Positions 23,701 through 31,474 are shown, numbered from the stretch's first letter. The stretch: DNA of 31,699 nucleotides from Candidatus Dormiibacterota bacterium (GCA_003170875.1 PMYJ01000135.1:1-31699); one strand, 5' to 3'. A program made the numbers and translations. Notes: a model not told the origin generated them from the letters alone.

Positions 23701-24159
23701 CTACCCCTCACCTCCTCCTCGTACCGGGACCAGGGTCAGGTGCTCGCCGCTTTGCACCACCTCGCCGCGCTGATTGACCACCTCCAGTTCCTCGGTGATG
23801 ATCGCCTGGCTCGGTTTGGACTTGCTTTGCCGCTTGTCCTTGACGTGGTATTCGACATGGATGGTGTCACCGATCTCGATGGGTCCGAGGAAGCGCCAGT
23901 TGTTCCAGCCCAGCGAGGCGAGGCGCGCCGCCTCCGGTGAGGTCACCCGCCACACCAGCCCCTGCGCGTAGGCGAGGCCAATCAGGCCGTGGGCGACCCG
24001 CTTGCCGAACTGTGACCTCTCGGCGAAGGCGGCGTCGGTGTGGATGGATGCATAGTCACCGGTGAGCCCGGCGAAGAGGACGACGTCCGTCTCGGTGATG
24101 GTCCGCCCCGGGGTGGAACCCCTGTCGCCGACCACGAAGTCCTCGAAATAGCTTGGCAC
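23701..24159 (-). CDS. MaoC-like (R)-specific enoyl-CoA hydratase/dehydratase
   Basis: 152 aa, the size of a single hotdog-fold MaoC domain. The hydratase signature is clear: ITETDVVLFAGLTGDYASIHTD with the catalytic Asp and His, then RVAHGLIGLAYAQGL. The segment FLGPIEIGDTIHVEYHV follows the central strand. It adds water to, or removes it from, a CoA-bound unsaturated acid. The GTG at 24159 follows GAGGAG by six bases. It is followed directly by the acyl-CoA dehydrogenase (stop and start touch), an intuitive dehydrogenase-hydratase pair. The upstream DUF6282 gene ends 39 bp away. Confidence 0.93.
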   Translation of the reverse strand: MPSYFEDFVVGDRGSTPGRTITETDVVLFAGLTGDYASIHTDAAFAERSQFGKRVAHGLIGLAYAQGLVWRVTSPEAARLASLGWNNWRFLGPIEIGDTIHVEYHVKDKRQSKSKPSQAIITEELEVVNQRGEVVQSGEHLTLVPVRGGGEG

Positions 24160-24198
24160 ATCGATCTCCTCAATGACCCCGCAGGGTCGACTCCTTCA

Positions 24199-25041
24199 TC
24201 AGTGCAGCCCCATCAGCGCGGCGGGCCGCGCCCCGGCCATGCGCCGGAGGTCAGGGACCGGGATGCCCTCGCCGGCAAGCCGCCCGAGAAACTCCCGGAA
24301 CCCGACCACGGGTGGAGGATTATGGGCCTGGCCAAGATCGGTTGTCAGGATGGTCGAGGCGAAGCCCACCTCGCGGATCCGCGCCGCCAGGAGGCCCATG
24401 CTGATCGCTCCCGGTTTAGCGGTGGTGTCGACGTAGCAGCGCTCGAGCACCGCTCCCATCGAGGCGAGCTCGCCCTGCATCGTGACCGGCATGGCGACGA
24501 AAGCAGTGTCCGGGTGGGTGACCACGATCCGGTTGAGGCGCCGTCGCCTGGCCGCTCGCACCAGCGCCATCGATTCGCCCGGCGAAAGGTGTCCAGTGGC
24601 GAGCACTACGTCGTGCTCTCTGACCAGGTCGAGGATCTCCAGAACTACGGGGCGGATGCGGCCGCCGGATCCGAGGACGCTGATCCCCCCTGGCTCGCCG
24701 CGGTAGCGGCGGTGGTTGAGGGCGTCGAGGGTCGGCATCCAGATGCAGCGGGCGCCGAGGCGCAGCGCCACCTCCACGGCCGCGGGGTTGAGGCCACCAA
24801 CGGGGCCGTTCAGGGCCAGGCCGCCGAAGACGCGAAGACCCGTCACCGTGCTCTCGGCGATGGCGGCGCGATCGGCGGTCAGGGTGTGGTGCGACTTGAG
24901 CAGGATGGCCCGCATGCCCGCCGCAGCGGCCTCCCGGGCCACCTGCAGGTCGTCGGCGTAGCGCGGACGCACGTCGGGGGCACTGTGCACATGAAGATCC
25001 ACCAGCCCGTCGAGGTCAATCACGGCCTCACCGGCGCTCAC
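24199..25041 (-). CDS. DUF6282-type metal-dependent hydrolase
   Basis: 280 aa from the GTG at 25041, which overlaps the stop of the Gfo/Idh gene in a 4-nt GTGA, so it is translationally coupled; a longer frame upstream is out of the real reading. Amidohydrolase-like metal ligands can be read: VDLHVHSAPDVRPRYAD (His17, His19), LKSHHTLT, VVLATGHLSPGE, RIVVTHPDTAF and a late Asp in LTTDLGQAHNPPP. Proteins of this kind are annotated DUF6282; they form a TIM barrel and lack a well-defined substrate. A lactone or amide hydrolysis, or a decarboxylation, would suit the pathway, but nothing in the sequence decides this. Confidence 0.82.
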   Translation of the reverse strand: MSAGEAVIDLDGLVDLHVHSAPDVRPRYADDLQVAREAAAAGMRAILLKSHHTLTADRAAIAESTVTGLRVFGGLALNGPVGGLNPAAVEVALRLGARCIWMPTLDALNHRRYRGEPGGISVLGSGGRIRPVVLEILDLVREHDVVLATGHLSPGESMALVRAARRRRLNRIVVTHPDTAFVAMPVTMQGELASMGAVLERCYVDTTAKPGAISMGLLAARIREVGFASTILTTDLGQAHNPPPVVGFREFLGRLAGEGIPVPDLRRMAGARPAALMGLH

Positions 25042-26156
25042 TGCAGCGCCACCGCGCGCCCCCCGGCGGCGGCCTCGTAGGTGGCCAGGGCGAGGGCCAG
25101 AGTCTGCAGGTTGTCGTCCGCTTCGTTCTCGGAGTGCCGCCCCTCCCGCAGACAGCGCACGAAGTTGCGCTGGCAGGCCTCGAAGCTCCGCTGGTACGCC
25201 TCCGCCGGGGTGAGCCCCGGGTGCGCCGGCTCCGCGGCGGTGCCCTCGCCGGTGTTTAAGTAGAGGACGTCGCCGCTCTGTGCGTCGAGCTCGATGCTGC
25301 CGGCGTCGCCCTCCAGAAGGAAGGGATCCACGTTGCCGCGGATCAGCCGCCGCTCGGGGCGGATCCGGCTCGCCCAGCTGATGTCGATGAGCCCGGTGGC
25401 GCCAGCAGCGAACGCGAGCTCGACCAGGGCCACGTCCTCGCCCCGCACTAGTGGGCTGATGGTCCGGGTCGAGGCGCGCACCGAGTCGACCGGCCCGAGC
25501 AGGAAGCGGAGCACGTCCATAAGGTGGATGCCCCACTCCAGGATGATCAGTTGGGACATCTCCCGCGTGTAGGGCTGGCGAGTGAGAAGCTGCGGAAGCT
25601 CACCATCCGCCTGGGGCAGCACCATGTCGCGGTGGCACGTGAAAGCGGCGTAGTGGGGCGTACCGACGGCGCCGGCGTCGACCAGTTCCTTGACCCGACG
25701 GTACCAGCTCCTCCAGCGCCAGTTCTCGTTGACGATACAGCGCACCCCGCGCTCGGCGCAGTGGCGTGCCATGAACTCGGCATCGGCGAGCTCGAAGGCG
25801 AAGGGCTTCTGGCAGAGGACGTGCACGCCGCAGTCGGCGGCGGCCTCCACCTGCTCGCGGTGGAGCGGCGGCACCGTGGCGATGTCGACGAAGTCCAGGT
25901 CCTCCGCCTCCGCCTCAAGCAGCGAGAGGTGCCCATCGTAGAGGTGGCCGTCGCCGATGCCGCTCTCGACGGCCAGTGCCGCCGCCCTGGAGTGTATTGG
26001 GTCGGCGATGGCGACGATCTCCACATCCTCGATCGCCCGCCAGGCCGCCATGTGGTACGAGGCGATGCTGCCGGCGCCAACCAGGGCACCGCGCAGGCGC
26101 CGCCCGGCGCCGACGGTCGGCTGGCGCGGTGCCGCGGCGGTGTCGCTCAGCCCCAT
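25038..26156 (-). CDS. Gfo/Idh/MocA-family oxidoreductase
   Basis: 372 aa from the ATG at 26156, inside the last codons of the FAD gene (10-bp overlap). The N-terminal Rossmann fold starts at about residue 22: GALVGAGSIASYHMAAW, then VEIVAIADP. The family's EKP motif appears as CQKPFA, keeping the catalytic-site Lys. The C-terminal beta-sheet domain contains ILEWGIHLMDVLRFLLG, with the usual His after Gly. These NAD(P)-dependent enzymes oxidise or reduce hydroxyl groups on sugars, inositols and similar polyols. In this operon it supports a polyhydroxylated or sugar-derived substrate. It is flanked on both sides by overlapping genes. Confidence 0.93.
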   Translation of the reverse strand: MGLSDTAAAPRQPTVGAGRRLRGALVGAGSIASYHMAAWRAIEDVEIVAIADPIHSRAAALAVESGIGDGHLYDGHLSLLEAEAEDLDFVDIATVPPLHREQVEAAADCGVHVLCQKPFAFELADAEFMARHCAERGVRCIVNENWRWRSWYRRVKELVDAGAVGTPHYAAFTCHRDMVLPQADGELPQLLTRQPYTREMSQLIILEWGIHLMDVLRFLLGPVDSVRASTRTISPLVRGEDVALVELAFAAGATGLIDISWASRIRPERRLIRGNVDPFLLEGDAGSIELDAQSGDVLYLNTGEGTAAEPAHPGLTPAEAYQRSFEACQRNFVRCLREGRHSENEADDNLQTLALALATYEAAAGGRAVALQ

Positions 26157-27865
26157 TTCTTTCCCCACAGATCCGAACTGCGCGGCTTCCAAGTCGGGTC
26201 GACCCGGTGGGGGACGATCTCGATGCCACCGTCCCGCCGCCGCACCACCAGAGCATGCAGCCAGTGGTCGTCGTCGCGCTCGGGGAAGTCCACGCGGTGG
26301 TGGCCACCCCGGGACTCCCGCCGCTCCAGGGAGGCGCGCGCCACGATCTCCGCGGTGACCAGCCCGTTCTGCAGCTCGAGGGCACGCACCAAAGAGAGCG
26401 GAGTATCGCCGTGCAGCTGCGGCAGGCAGGAGGCCCGCATCTCCTGGATCTCATCGATGGCCCGCTCCAAGCCAGCCTGGCTACGCTCCACGAGGAGCTC
26501 GTCCCAGGCCAGCTTGCCCAGCCGCGCGCCCAACTCCTCGGGGCGCGCCCGGCCACGGGCGTAGCGGTCGATGTCCGCCTCGACCTCGCGCACCTGCCCG
26601 GCGGGGACCTCGCCGGCGACCCCCCGATGTTCGGCGGCGCGCCGACCGGCGCGCCGGCCGAACACTTGGGAGGCGACCAGCATCATGCCGCCCAGCCGGT
26701 CCGCCCCATGGGCACCGGCCGCGGACTCGCCGACGGCGAACAGGCCGGGGACGCTCGATTGACCGTCGACATCCACCCGGACCCCGCCATTGGAGCAGTG
26801 ATGGAAGAGACCGATCTCGACTGGACCTCGGTCCCAGTGCACGCCGCGGTACGTGTACCATTCGCCGACGTCGCTAGACGGGCCGTTGTTCCCGTGGGTG
26901 GCGACGGTGGCGAGGACGCCGCCACTCTCGGTGCCGCGACCCGCCTTGATCTCGCGCACCATGGCGATGTCGATGTAGCGGGAGAGCTCATCGCGCGTGC
27001 TGAAAGGCGTGTGTTGACGGCGCTGCTCGAAGCACTCGTCGACGCTGTGGCCTGCGGGGACGTAGCTCTCCAGGAAAGGCTCGCCTTGGGCGTTGGTGAG
27101 CTGGGGCTCGTCACGCCACAGCCAGCTGCCCACCAGGTTGGCGTTCGGCTCCACCGTGCCGATGAAGATCTGGTGGAACTCCATGTTCATGAGCTCGGCT
27201 CCCGCCAGGTGGGCCAGGGAGTAGGCATCGCCAGTGACGCAGGAGGGGTGGAAGCTGTGACTGAAAAGCCGGCCCATGCCGCCGGCAGCGAGGATGGTCG
27301 CGGCGGCGCGGATGACCAGCAGCTCGCCGCTCTTCTCGTCGACCGCGACGGCCCCGACACAGGAGCCGTTTGCTCCGGTGAGTAGGCGAACCACCGCGGT
27401 GCGCTCGCGGACGTCGATCGGGGTCCTGCGAATCACGCTCTCCAACGTGATCTTGATAGGGACCCCATGGGTCTTGATCCCGAAGCCGTTGGCGAAGGTG
27501 GGCACCATGCCCCAGTCCTCGAGGTCCTTGCGCACCTCGGCGGCCTCGTCGACCACCGCCTGGGCGATCTCCCGGTCGGCCATGCCCAGTCCCGCCTGCA
27601 CAATGTTGCCGAAGACCTGGCTGCGCCGGGTCTGTGCACCGTCCCACTCCCCGCTCCACTCGTCGTGGTAGCCGATCATGCGCATCAGCCCGATCTCGGA
27701 GAGCCCCGCTGCGGTGGCTCCCGCGCCCCGCGTGCCAATCGCCCCGAAGCGGCCCTTGACCGCGATGAGGACGCGCGCTCCGGCGAGGTGGGCGTCGTAC
27801 GCAGCCCGCATCCCGGCGCCCCCGGCGCCGACCACGAGCACATCTGTGGCGACGGTCTCGGTCAC
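26147..27865 (-). CDS. FAD-dependent dehydrogenase, succinate dehydrogenase/fumarate reductase flavoprotein type
   Basis: 572 aa from the GTG at 27865, which overlaps the NHL gene stop in a GTGA; an in-frame GTG at 27904 is less likely. The FAD-binding Rossmann motif is TDVLVVGAGGAGMRAAYDA near the N-terminus, followed by RGAGATAAGL. The capping domain and second FAD contact appear as AATILAAGGMGRLF and VPGLFAVGESAAGAHGADRLGGMML. At the position of the family's substrate His the sequence is LFHHCSNGGVRVD. The C-terminal helical domain is rich in Arg and Glu as in SdhA/FrdA/AprA relatives. No Fe-S partner gene is adjacent, so it is probably a stand-alone flavoenzyme acting on a CoA ester or acid, not part of respiratory complex II. 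Confidence 0.9.
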   Translation of the reverse strand: MTETVATDVLVVGAGGAGMRAAYDAHLAGARVLIAVKGRFGAIGTRGAGATAAGLSEIGLMRMIGYHDEWSGEWDGAQTRRSQVFGNIVQAGLGMADREIAQAVVDEAAEVRKDLEDWGMVPTFANGFGIKTHGVPIKITLESVIRRTPIDVRERTAVVRLLTGANGSCVGAVAVDEKSGELLVIRAAATILAAGGMGRLFSHSFHPSCVTGDAYSLAHLAGAELMNMEFHQIFIGTVEPNANLVGSWLWRDEPQLTNAQGEPFLESYVPAGHSVDECFEQRRQHTPFSTRDELSRYIDIAMVREIKAGRGTESGGVLATVATHGNNGPSSDVGEWYTYRGVHWDRGPVEIGLFHHCSNGGVRVDVDGQSSVPGLFAVGESAAGAHGADRLGGMMLVASQVFGRRAGRRAAEHRGVAGEVPAGQVREVEADIDRYARGRARPEELGARLGKLAWDELLVERSQAGLERAIDEIQEMRASCLPQLHGDTPLSLVRALELQNGLVTAEIVARASLERRESRGGHHRVDFPERDDDHWLHALVVRRRDGGIEIVPHRVDPTWKPRSSDLWGKKWG

Positions 27866-28899
27866 CGCGCTGCCGCCCCGCTCGTGCCCGGCCACGTTGC
27901 GCACGGGTCACGGGGCGTCCGCCCGAGGGCCAGTTTGTGGAGCGGCGTGTGCGCCGGCGCCTGCCCGCGGAAGAAGGTCACGTAGGTCTCGGCGATGTAG
28001 AGATCGCCCCGGCTGTCGAGGGCGATGCCGTGGGGGGCAAAGAAGGTCTCCCGCCCCGGCCGACCGGTCGAGGTCAGCTCCTCGAGGATGCGACCCGAGG
28101 GGTCACGGCGGGTGATGCGCCCGGTGGGCGCCGAGAGGTCGAGCTCGCGGCTCGGCCCCTCCGCCTTGTTGACCCGACCGAGCTCGGCGAGGAGGAACAT
28201 TCCCTCAGCGTCACGGCACAGCTTTGCCGGACGGTAGCAGTCGGTCCACTCGTTCAGGAAGCGGCCGTCGAGATCGAAGACTTGGACCCGATCATTCTCC
28301 CGGTCGGCGACATAGAGCCGCTCGCCGTCCACCAGGACGGCGTGGGGGAGGACGAACTGCCCGTGCTCGTGGCCCGGCTCGCCCCAACTGTCGAGCAGCT
28401 TGCCCGCGGCGTTGAAGCGGTGGATGCGGGCGTTGCCGTATCCGTCGCTGACGAAGAGGTCGCCATCGGGGCCGAAGCTAACCGCCGTTGGATAGCAGAA
28501 GGGGGGACCGGCGCGGCGAACCGATCCCGAGTCCCCGCGCGTGTAGCCGGTGAAGCTGAGGTCGGCGATCGACTCGATACGCATCACCGGCTCGCCGTCG
28601 GGGGTGAACTTCATGACCGCCTGCGCGAAGTCGTCGACGCAGAAGACGGCCGCGTCCACCGGACTCACCGTGATCGCGTGCGGACGGATGAAGGGCGTCG
28701 GGTCCCAGCGCGCCTGCACCTCACCGGCGGGACTGAGCCGGAAGACGGTGGACTCCTTGCGGGCGAACACGTATACGTTGTCCGCCCAGTCGACGGCGAC
28801 GTCGGCGACCTCCACGCAGCCGCCCAGCGGCCCGTCGAGACCCCAGCCGGGGACGGGCCGGAAGCCGGGTTCGGCCTCGACGCTCAATCCGTCAGACAC
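27862..28899 (-). CDS. NHL-repeat six-bladed beta-propeller protein
   Basis: 345 aa from the GTG at 28899 (GGAGG upstream). It is made of repeated NHL blades: VADVAVDWADNVYVFAR, IRPHAITVSPVDAAVFCVDD, YPTAVSFGPDGDLFVSDGYG, LPHAVLVDGERLYVADREN, APHGIALDSRGDLYIAETY. The pattern (hP.gi.vd..g.lyVaD) resembles the peptidyl-alpha-hydroxyglycine amidating lyase-type and lactonase-like propellers. No signal peptide is seen, so it is probably cytoplasmic. In catabolic operons such propellers can act as lactonases or ring-opening lyases, which is a reasonable guess here. The start is 36 bp after the enoyl-CoA hydratase stop; the end overlaps the FAD gene by 4 nt. Confidence 0.87.
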   Translation of the reverse strand: MSDGLSVEAEPGFRPVPGWGLDGPLGGCVEVADVAVDWADNVYVFARKESTVFRLSPAGEVQARWDPTPFIRPHAITVSPVDAAVFCVDDFAQAVMKFTPDGEPVMRIESIADLSFTGYTRGDSGSVRRAGPPFCYPTAVSFGPDGDLFVSDGYGNARIHRFNAAGKLLDSWGEPGHEHGQFVLPHAVLVDGERLYVADRENDRVQVFDLDGRFLNEWTDCYRPAKLCRDAEGMFLLAELGRVNKAEGPSRELDLSAPTGRITRRDPSGRILEELTSTGRPGRETFFAPHGIALDSRGDLYIAETYVTFFRGQAPAHTPLHKLALGRTPRDPCATWPGTSGAAAR

Positions 28900-28935
28900 G
28901 CTGACCTCCGATGCCGGTCGAGGATCGGCTTGCGA

Positions 28936-29763
28936 TCAACGCCCCTTAAACTCCGGCTTGCGCTTCTCCGCGAAGGCGCGCATACCCTCCTTGCGGTCGT
29001 CAGACTCGTCGACCTTGCGCTTGACCCCGCCATAAAGGTGCCAGGCCAGGGTCGGGTAGTTGAACGGGAGGTCACGGCCGCGCAGGATCAGTTCCTTGGC
29101 AGCCTGGACACCGAGTGGGGCGTTCTGGCACAGTCGTCGAGCCAGGGCATCGGCCGTCTCGGCCACCTTGTCGGCTGGCACCACGCGATTCACCAGGCCC
29201 ACCTCGTAGGCGCGCCGGGCGTCGATCGGGTCGCCGATCAGGAGCAGCTCCATGGCGATGTTGAGGGGAAGCTTCCGCGGCAGGGTGAAATGGCTGGATC
29301 CGGGCGGCCACCCATGGGTGACCTCGGGGAGACCGAAGTGGGCGTCCTCCGCAGCCACGACGAAGTCGCAGTTGAGGGCAAGCTCGAAGCCGCCGCCCAG
29401 GCAATGCCCGCGCACCGCCGCGATGATCGGCTTCCACACCTCCTGCGGGAGGTCACCCGAGTTCATATTGGAGAGGTGGCCGAAGACGGTGCTCCGGGTG
29501 GCCACCCGGCGGCGCTCGTAGTCCTCGTAGCCCTCAGGGTCCCGGTTGGCGTCGTTGAGGTCCCAACCGGAGCAGAAGGCGCGATCGCCAGTCCCGGAGA
29601 CGACAGCGACCCAGACATCGGGGTCCTCGTTGAAGTCGCGGACGGCGGCCACCAGCTCCATCTGCGTCTTCGGACGGATCGCGTTCAGCACCTGCGGCCG
29701 GTTGATGGTGATGTGGGCAATCCGGTCCTGCTTGGCGTAGACGATGTCCTCAAACGGTTCCAC
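28936..29763 (-). CDS. Enoyl-CoA hydratase/isomerase (crotonase) family
   Basis: 275 aa from the GTG at 29763 (AAGGAG five bases upstream). Crotonase marks: ITINRPQVLNAI, FCSGWDLND (oxyanion-hole region), IIAAVRGHCLGGGFELALNCD with Glu127, and FGLPEVTHGWPPG with Glu147. These two Glu match the acid/base pair of true enoyl-CoA hydratases. It hydrates a trans-enoyl-CoA; related lyase activities cannot be excluded. It is the first gene of the nine-gene operon and is transcribed from the promoter at 29897-29925 with a leader of about 125 nt. Two hydratases of unrelated fold (this and MaoC) in one operon suggest two separate hydration steps or opposite stereochemistry. Confidence 0.92.
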   Translation of the reverse strand: MEPFEDIVYAKQDRIAHITINRPQVLNAIRPKTQMELVAAVRDFNEDPDVWVAVVSGTGDRAFCSGWDLNDANRDPEGYEDYERRRVATRSTVFGHLSNMNSGDLPQEVWKPIIAAVRGHCLGGGFELALNCDFVVAAEDAHFGLPEVTHGWPPGSSHFTLPRKLPLNIAMELLLIGDPIDARRAYEVGLVNRVVPADKVAETADALARRLCQNAPLGVQAAKELILRGRDLPFNYPTLAWHLYGGVKRKVDESDDRKEGMRAFAEKRKPEFKGR

Positions 29764-29872
29764 TGCAGCTCCTTGGACACCCGGGTTCTGCGGCCGCGTC
29801 GTGGCGGTGACGACCGGACCCGAGGGTCCGAGGTTGCCCGCTGCGGTCTATGGGGTCGAAAACTCTCGCATA

Positions 29873-29909
29873 ACTAATATCGACTAACGACATGGCAGTC
29901 TATGACTAA
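29873..29909 (-). promoter_or_regulatory. Three-copy TTAGT operator at the hydratase operon promoter
   Basis: Plus-strand ACTAA (minus-strand TTAGT) starts at 29873, 29883 and 29905, spaced 10 and 22 bp, so all copies face the same side of the helix. The upstream copy lies in the promoter spacer and the other two lie around and beyond the expected transcription start, a layout typical of repression. Confidence 0.6.
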
Positions 29910-29925
29910 CGGCCATCTTTGTCAA
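29897..29925 (-). promoter_or_regulatory. Sigma-70-type promoter of the nine-gene operon
   Basis: Minus strand: -35 TTGACA (29920-29925), 17-bp spacer, -10 TAGACT (29897-29902). From CTTGACAAAG through the embedded YTAGT it nearly repeats the CaiB promoter (18590-18611): plus-strand CTTTGTCAAG is identical in both, and the ACTAR motif starts 13 bp before TTTGTCAAG in both. Confidence 0.75.
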
Positions 29926-30085
29926 GCCCGCTGGAACCGGGCGCTGTACGGGGAGGCCTCAGGCTCCCGGCCGCGGCGGCTCGGAGGCGGGGCGGGTCGC
30001 GTTGCCGTATTTAGAATAGTGCCCTGCACCTCCTCCCGGCCGTGCCCTCCGCGGCTCTCCGCAGGCTAGGGGGGATCCCATCGCC

Positions 30086-30114
30086 TTGCCGTACAACTAA
30101 CACCCAGCTAAGAT
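30086..30114 (+). promoter_or_regulatory. Promoter of the racemase-like gene, leaderless
   Basis: -35 TTGCCG (30086-30091), 17-bp spacer, -10 TAAGAT (30109-30114). Transcription would begin about 7 nt later, at or next to the GTG at 30122, and no Shine-Dalgarno precedes that codon, so the mRNA is probably leaderless. ACTAA (30096-30100) lies in the spacer and a related GCTAA overlaps the -10 box. Confidence 0.62.
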
Positions 30115-30121
30115 CATCGCC

Positions 30122-30862
30122 GTGACCCCCATCGTGGTGACCCTGATCCACGCGACGCCGGCGGCGATGCCGCCCATGGCCCGGGCGCTCGCTCGAGTGC
30201 CCGAGGTCCGCCCTCTCAACCTGCTCGACGAGGCGCTCCTCGCCGAGGTGGACCGGCACGGCGGGCTCACCACAGAGTGCCGGGAACGTATGGCCACCCA
30301 CCTCACCCTGGCCCAGCAGGCGGGTAGCCGGGCGGTGCTAGTCACCTGCAACATCTATTCGTCGGTGCTCGACGATCTACGCCCACGCTTCCCCGATATG
30401 CCGCTGGTCGCGGTGGATCAGGCCATGCTCGACCTGGCGGTCCGGAGCGCCCAGCGGATAGGCGTCCTGGCCACGGTCGCCAACGGGCTCCGGCAGCAGA
30501 GCGACCTACTACTCGACACCGCGCACCGTCTGGGCAGAGAGGTGAAACTTACCAGCGTCCTTCGAGAAGACGCTTTCGCGGCCCTCGTCGCCGGCGACGG
30601 CCCGCGGCACGACCAGATCTTGCTCGAGGCGCTCCCACCCCTAGCGCGTCAGGTGGAGGTGGTGGTGCTCGCACAGGCGAGCATGGGCCGGCTCCTCGAC
30701 GTGCTAACCGAGCCGCAGCGCGCCGGGGTGTTGGCAAGCCCGGACCTCGCCGTAGCGGAACTGGCGCGACTCCTGGGGCTACGGGTATCCTCAATCGCCT
30801 CGCCCGCCGCTGTCGCCACTAAGCCCTTATCAGCTCTTGCGGAATTCCTACCAGGAGTGTGA
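30122..30862 (+). CDS. Asp/Glu/hydantoin racemase-superfamily protein
   Basis: 246 aa. The fold of Asp/Glu racemases and arylmalonate decarboxylases is suggested by VVTLIHATPAAMPPM, AVLVTCNIYSS with Cys76 as the first catalytic residue, and the strand-loop RIGVLATVANGL. Racemases use two Cys. At the second site the sequence reads VVVLAQASMGRLLDVL, with Gln185 where Cys is usual. The protein may therefore be a one-Cys enzyme such as a decarboxylase or isomerase rather than a racemase. It is divergent from the nine-gene operon and shares its regulatory region, so it probably belongs to the same pathway. GTG at 30122 is the first codon of a probably leaderless mRNA. Confidence 0.85.
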   Translation: MTPIVVTLIHATPAAMPPMARALARVPEVRPLNLLDEALLAEVDRHGGLTTECRERMATHLTLAQQAGSRAVLVTCNIYSSVLDDLRPRFPDMPLVAVDQAMLDLAVRSAQRIGVLATVANGLRQQSDLLLDTAHRLGREVKLTSVLREDAFAALVAGDGPRHDQILLEALPPLARQVEVVVLAQASMGRLLDVLTEPQRAGVLASPDLAVAELARLLGLRVSSIASPAAVATKPLSALAEFLPGV

Positions 30863-31271
30863 TGTGTTTGGTGGGATCATGCCGACTTCGTTGCGCGCGA
30901 CGGTGCTCCCCAGAAGCCGTCGTAGTTGGTGGAGGAGCTCGCGGCCGCGCCGAGACGCGCTGAACCTCCCAGCCGCACCGATCGCGGGAGCTTGGGGTCC
31001 TCGACCCTCGCCCGGCACTCAGCGAGGCAGCCGCAAGAGAGCCCTCGTCGAGCATGGGCCGAAGAAGGCATGTGGAGGCGTCAAGGCGGGGAAGGGCACG
31101 CCTTCCCGCAGCCCACGGTTCGCTTCGGCGGGAACCTAGCGGCGGGCTGGAAGGCCCTGGCGGTCTGCCTTGACTACGGATGGAACGTCCGCAGCCTGCG
31201 GCGCTATTGGGCGGTGACGCCCCAGGGAGAGCCAACCGGGCCGGAGTGGGAGATCGGTTTTCGCCAGGTCC
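30863..31271. other. Gap with no supported gene
   Basis: About 410 bases between two converging genes. A plus-strand frame near 31139-31270 (WKALAVCLDYGWNVRSLRRYW, WAVTPQGEPTGPEWEIGF) looks faintly protein-like and may be a remnant, but it lacks a credible start and N-terminus. Nothing else was seen. Confidence 0.4.
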
Positions 31272-31442
31272 CTAGGGCTTGCCCTGACAGACCTCGCACA
31301 GGCGACGGCCGGTTCCCCGTCCCCATGTGACGTGCTCAGGCTTGATCTTCTTGCCCTCGCTGCAATCTGGGTGGTTGTGGTAGACGTCGGGCTGACCATA
31401 TTCGGTCAGGACGGTGTGATATTCCCTGCGTTCCGTGGCCAT
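31272..31442 (-). CDS. Small Cys/His-rich hypothetical protein
   Basis: 56 aa, ATG at 31442 with a strong Shine-Dalgarno (TAAGGAG and AAAGGA just upstream), TAG at 31272-31274. The sequence begins MATERREYHTVLTEYGQPDV and continues with YHNHPDCSEGKKI and a terminal RRLCEVCQGKP. The spaced Cys plus CxxC and nearby His suggest a small zinc ribbon. It resembles short actinobacterial proteins with a 'YH.h.dC..G..I......G....CE.C' pattern, function unknown. It begins 32 bp after the truncated tRNA-Arg(CCU), so the tRNA promoter may drive it. Its coding quality (clear Shine-Dalgarno, biased third positions) makes it believable despite its size. Confidence 0.7.
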   Translation of the reverse strand: MATERREYHTVLTEYGQPDVYHNHPDCSEGKKIKPEHVTWGRGTGRRLCEVCQGKP

Positions 31443-31474
31443 GTCCTTTACTCCTTACCTCATCGGTGGATCCG

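Larger units (their letters stand above)
29764..30121. other. Divergent regulatory region, operon / racemase
   Basis: About 360 bases between two divergent genes. It holds the leftward operon promoter with three ACTAA copies (29873, 29883, 29905) and the rightward racemase promoter with ACTAA at 30096. No gene seen. The sequence around 29868-29926 is markedly AT-rich relative to its surroundings. Confidence 0.6.

Noticed and set aside
27937..29877. Plus-strand open frame of 646 codons
   Set aside because: Antisense to the NHL-repeat and enoyl-CoA hydratase genes; no domain, long only because of GC bias.
30926..31330. Plus-strand frame of 134 codons near the right end
   Set aside because: The final third looks faintly protein-like, but the N-terminal part is Arg/Pro-rich and there is no ribosome binding site; it also overlaps the better-supported small gene at 31272-31442.
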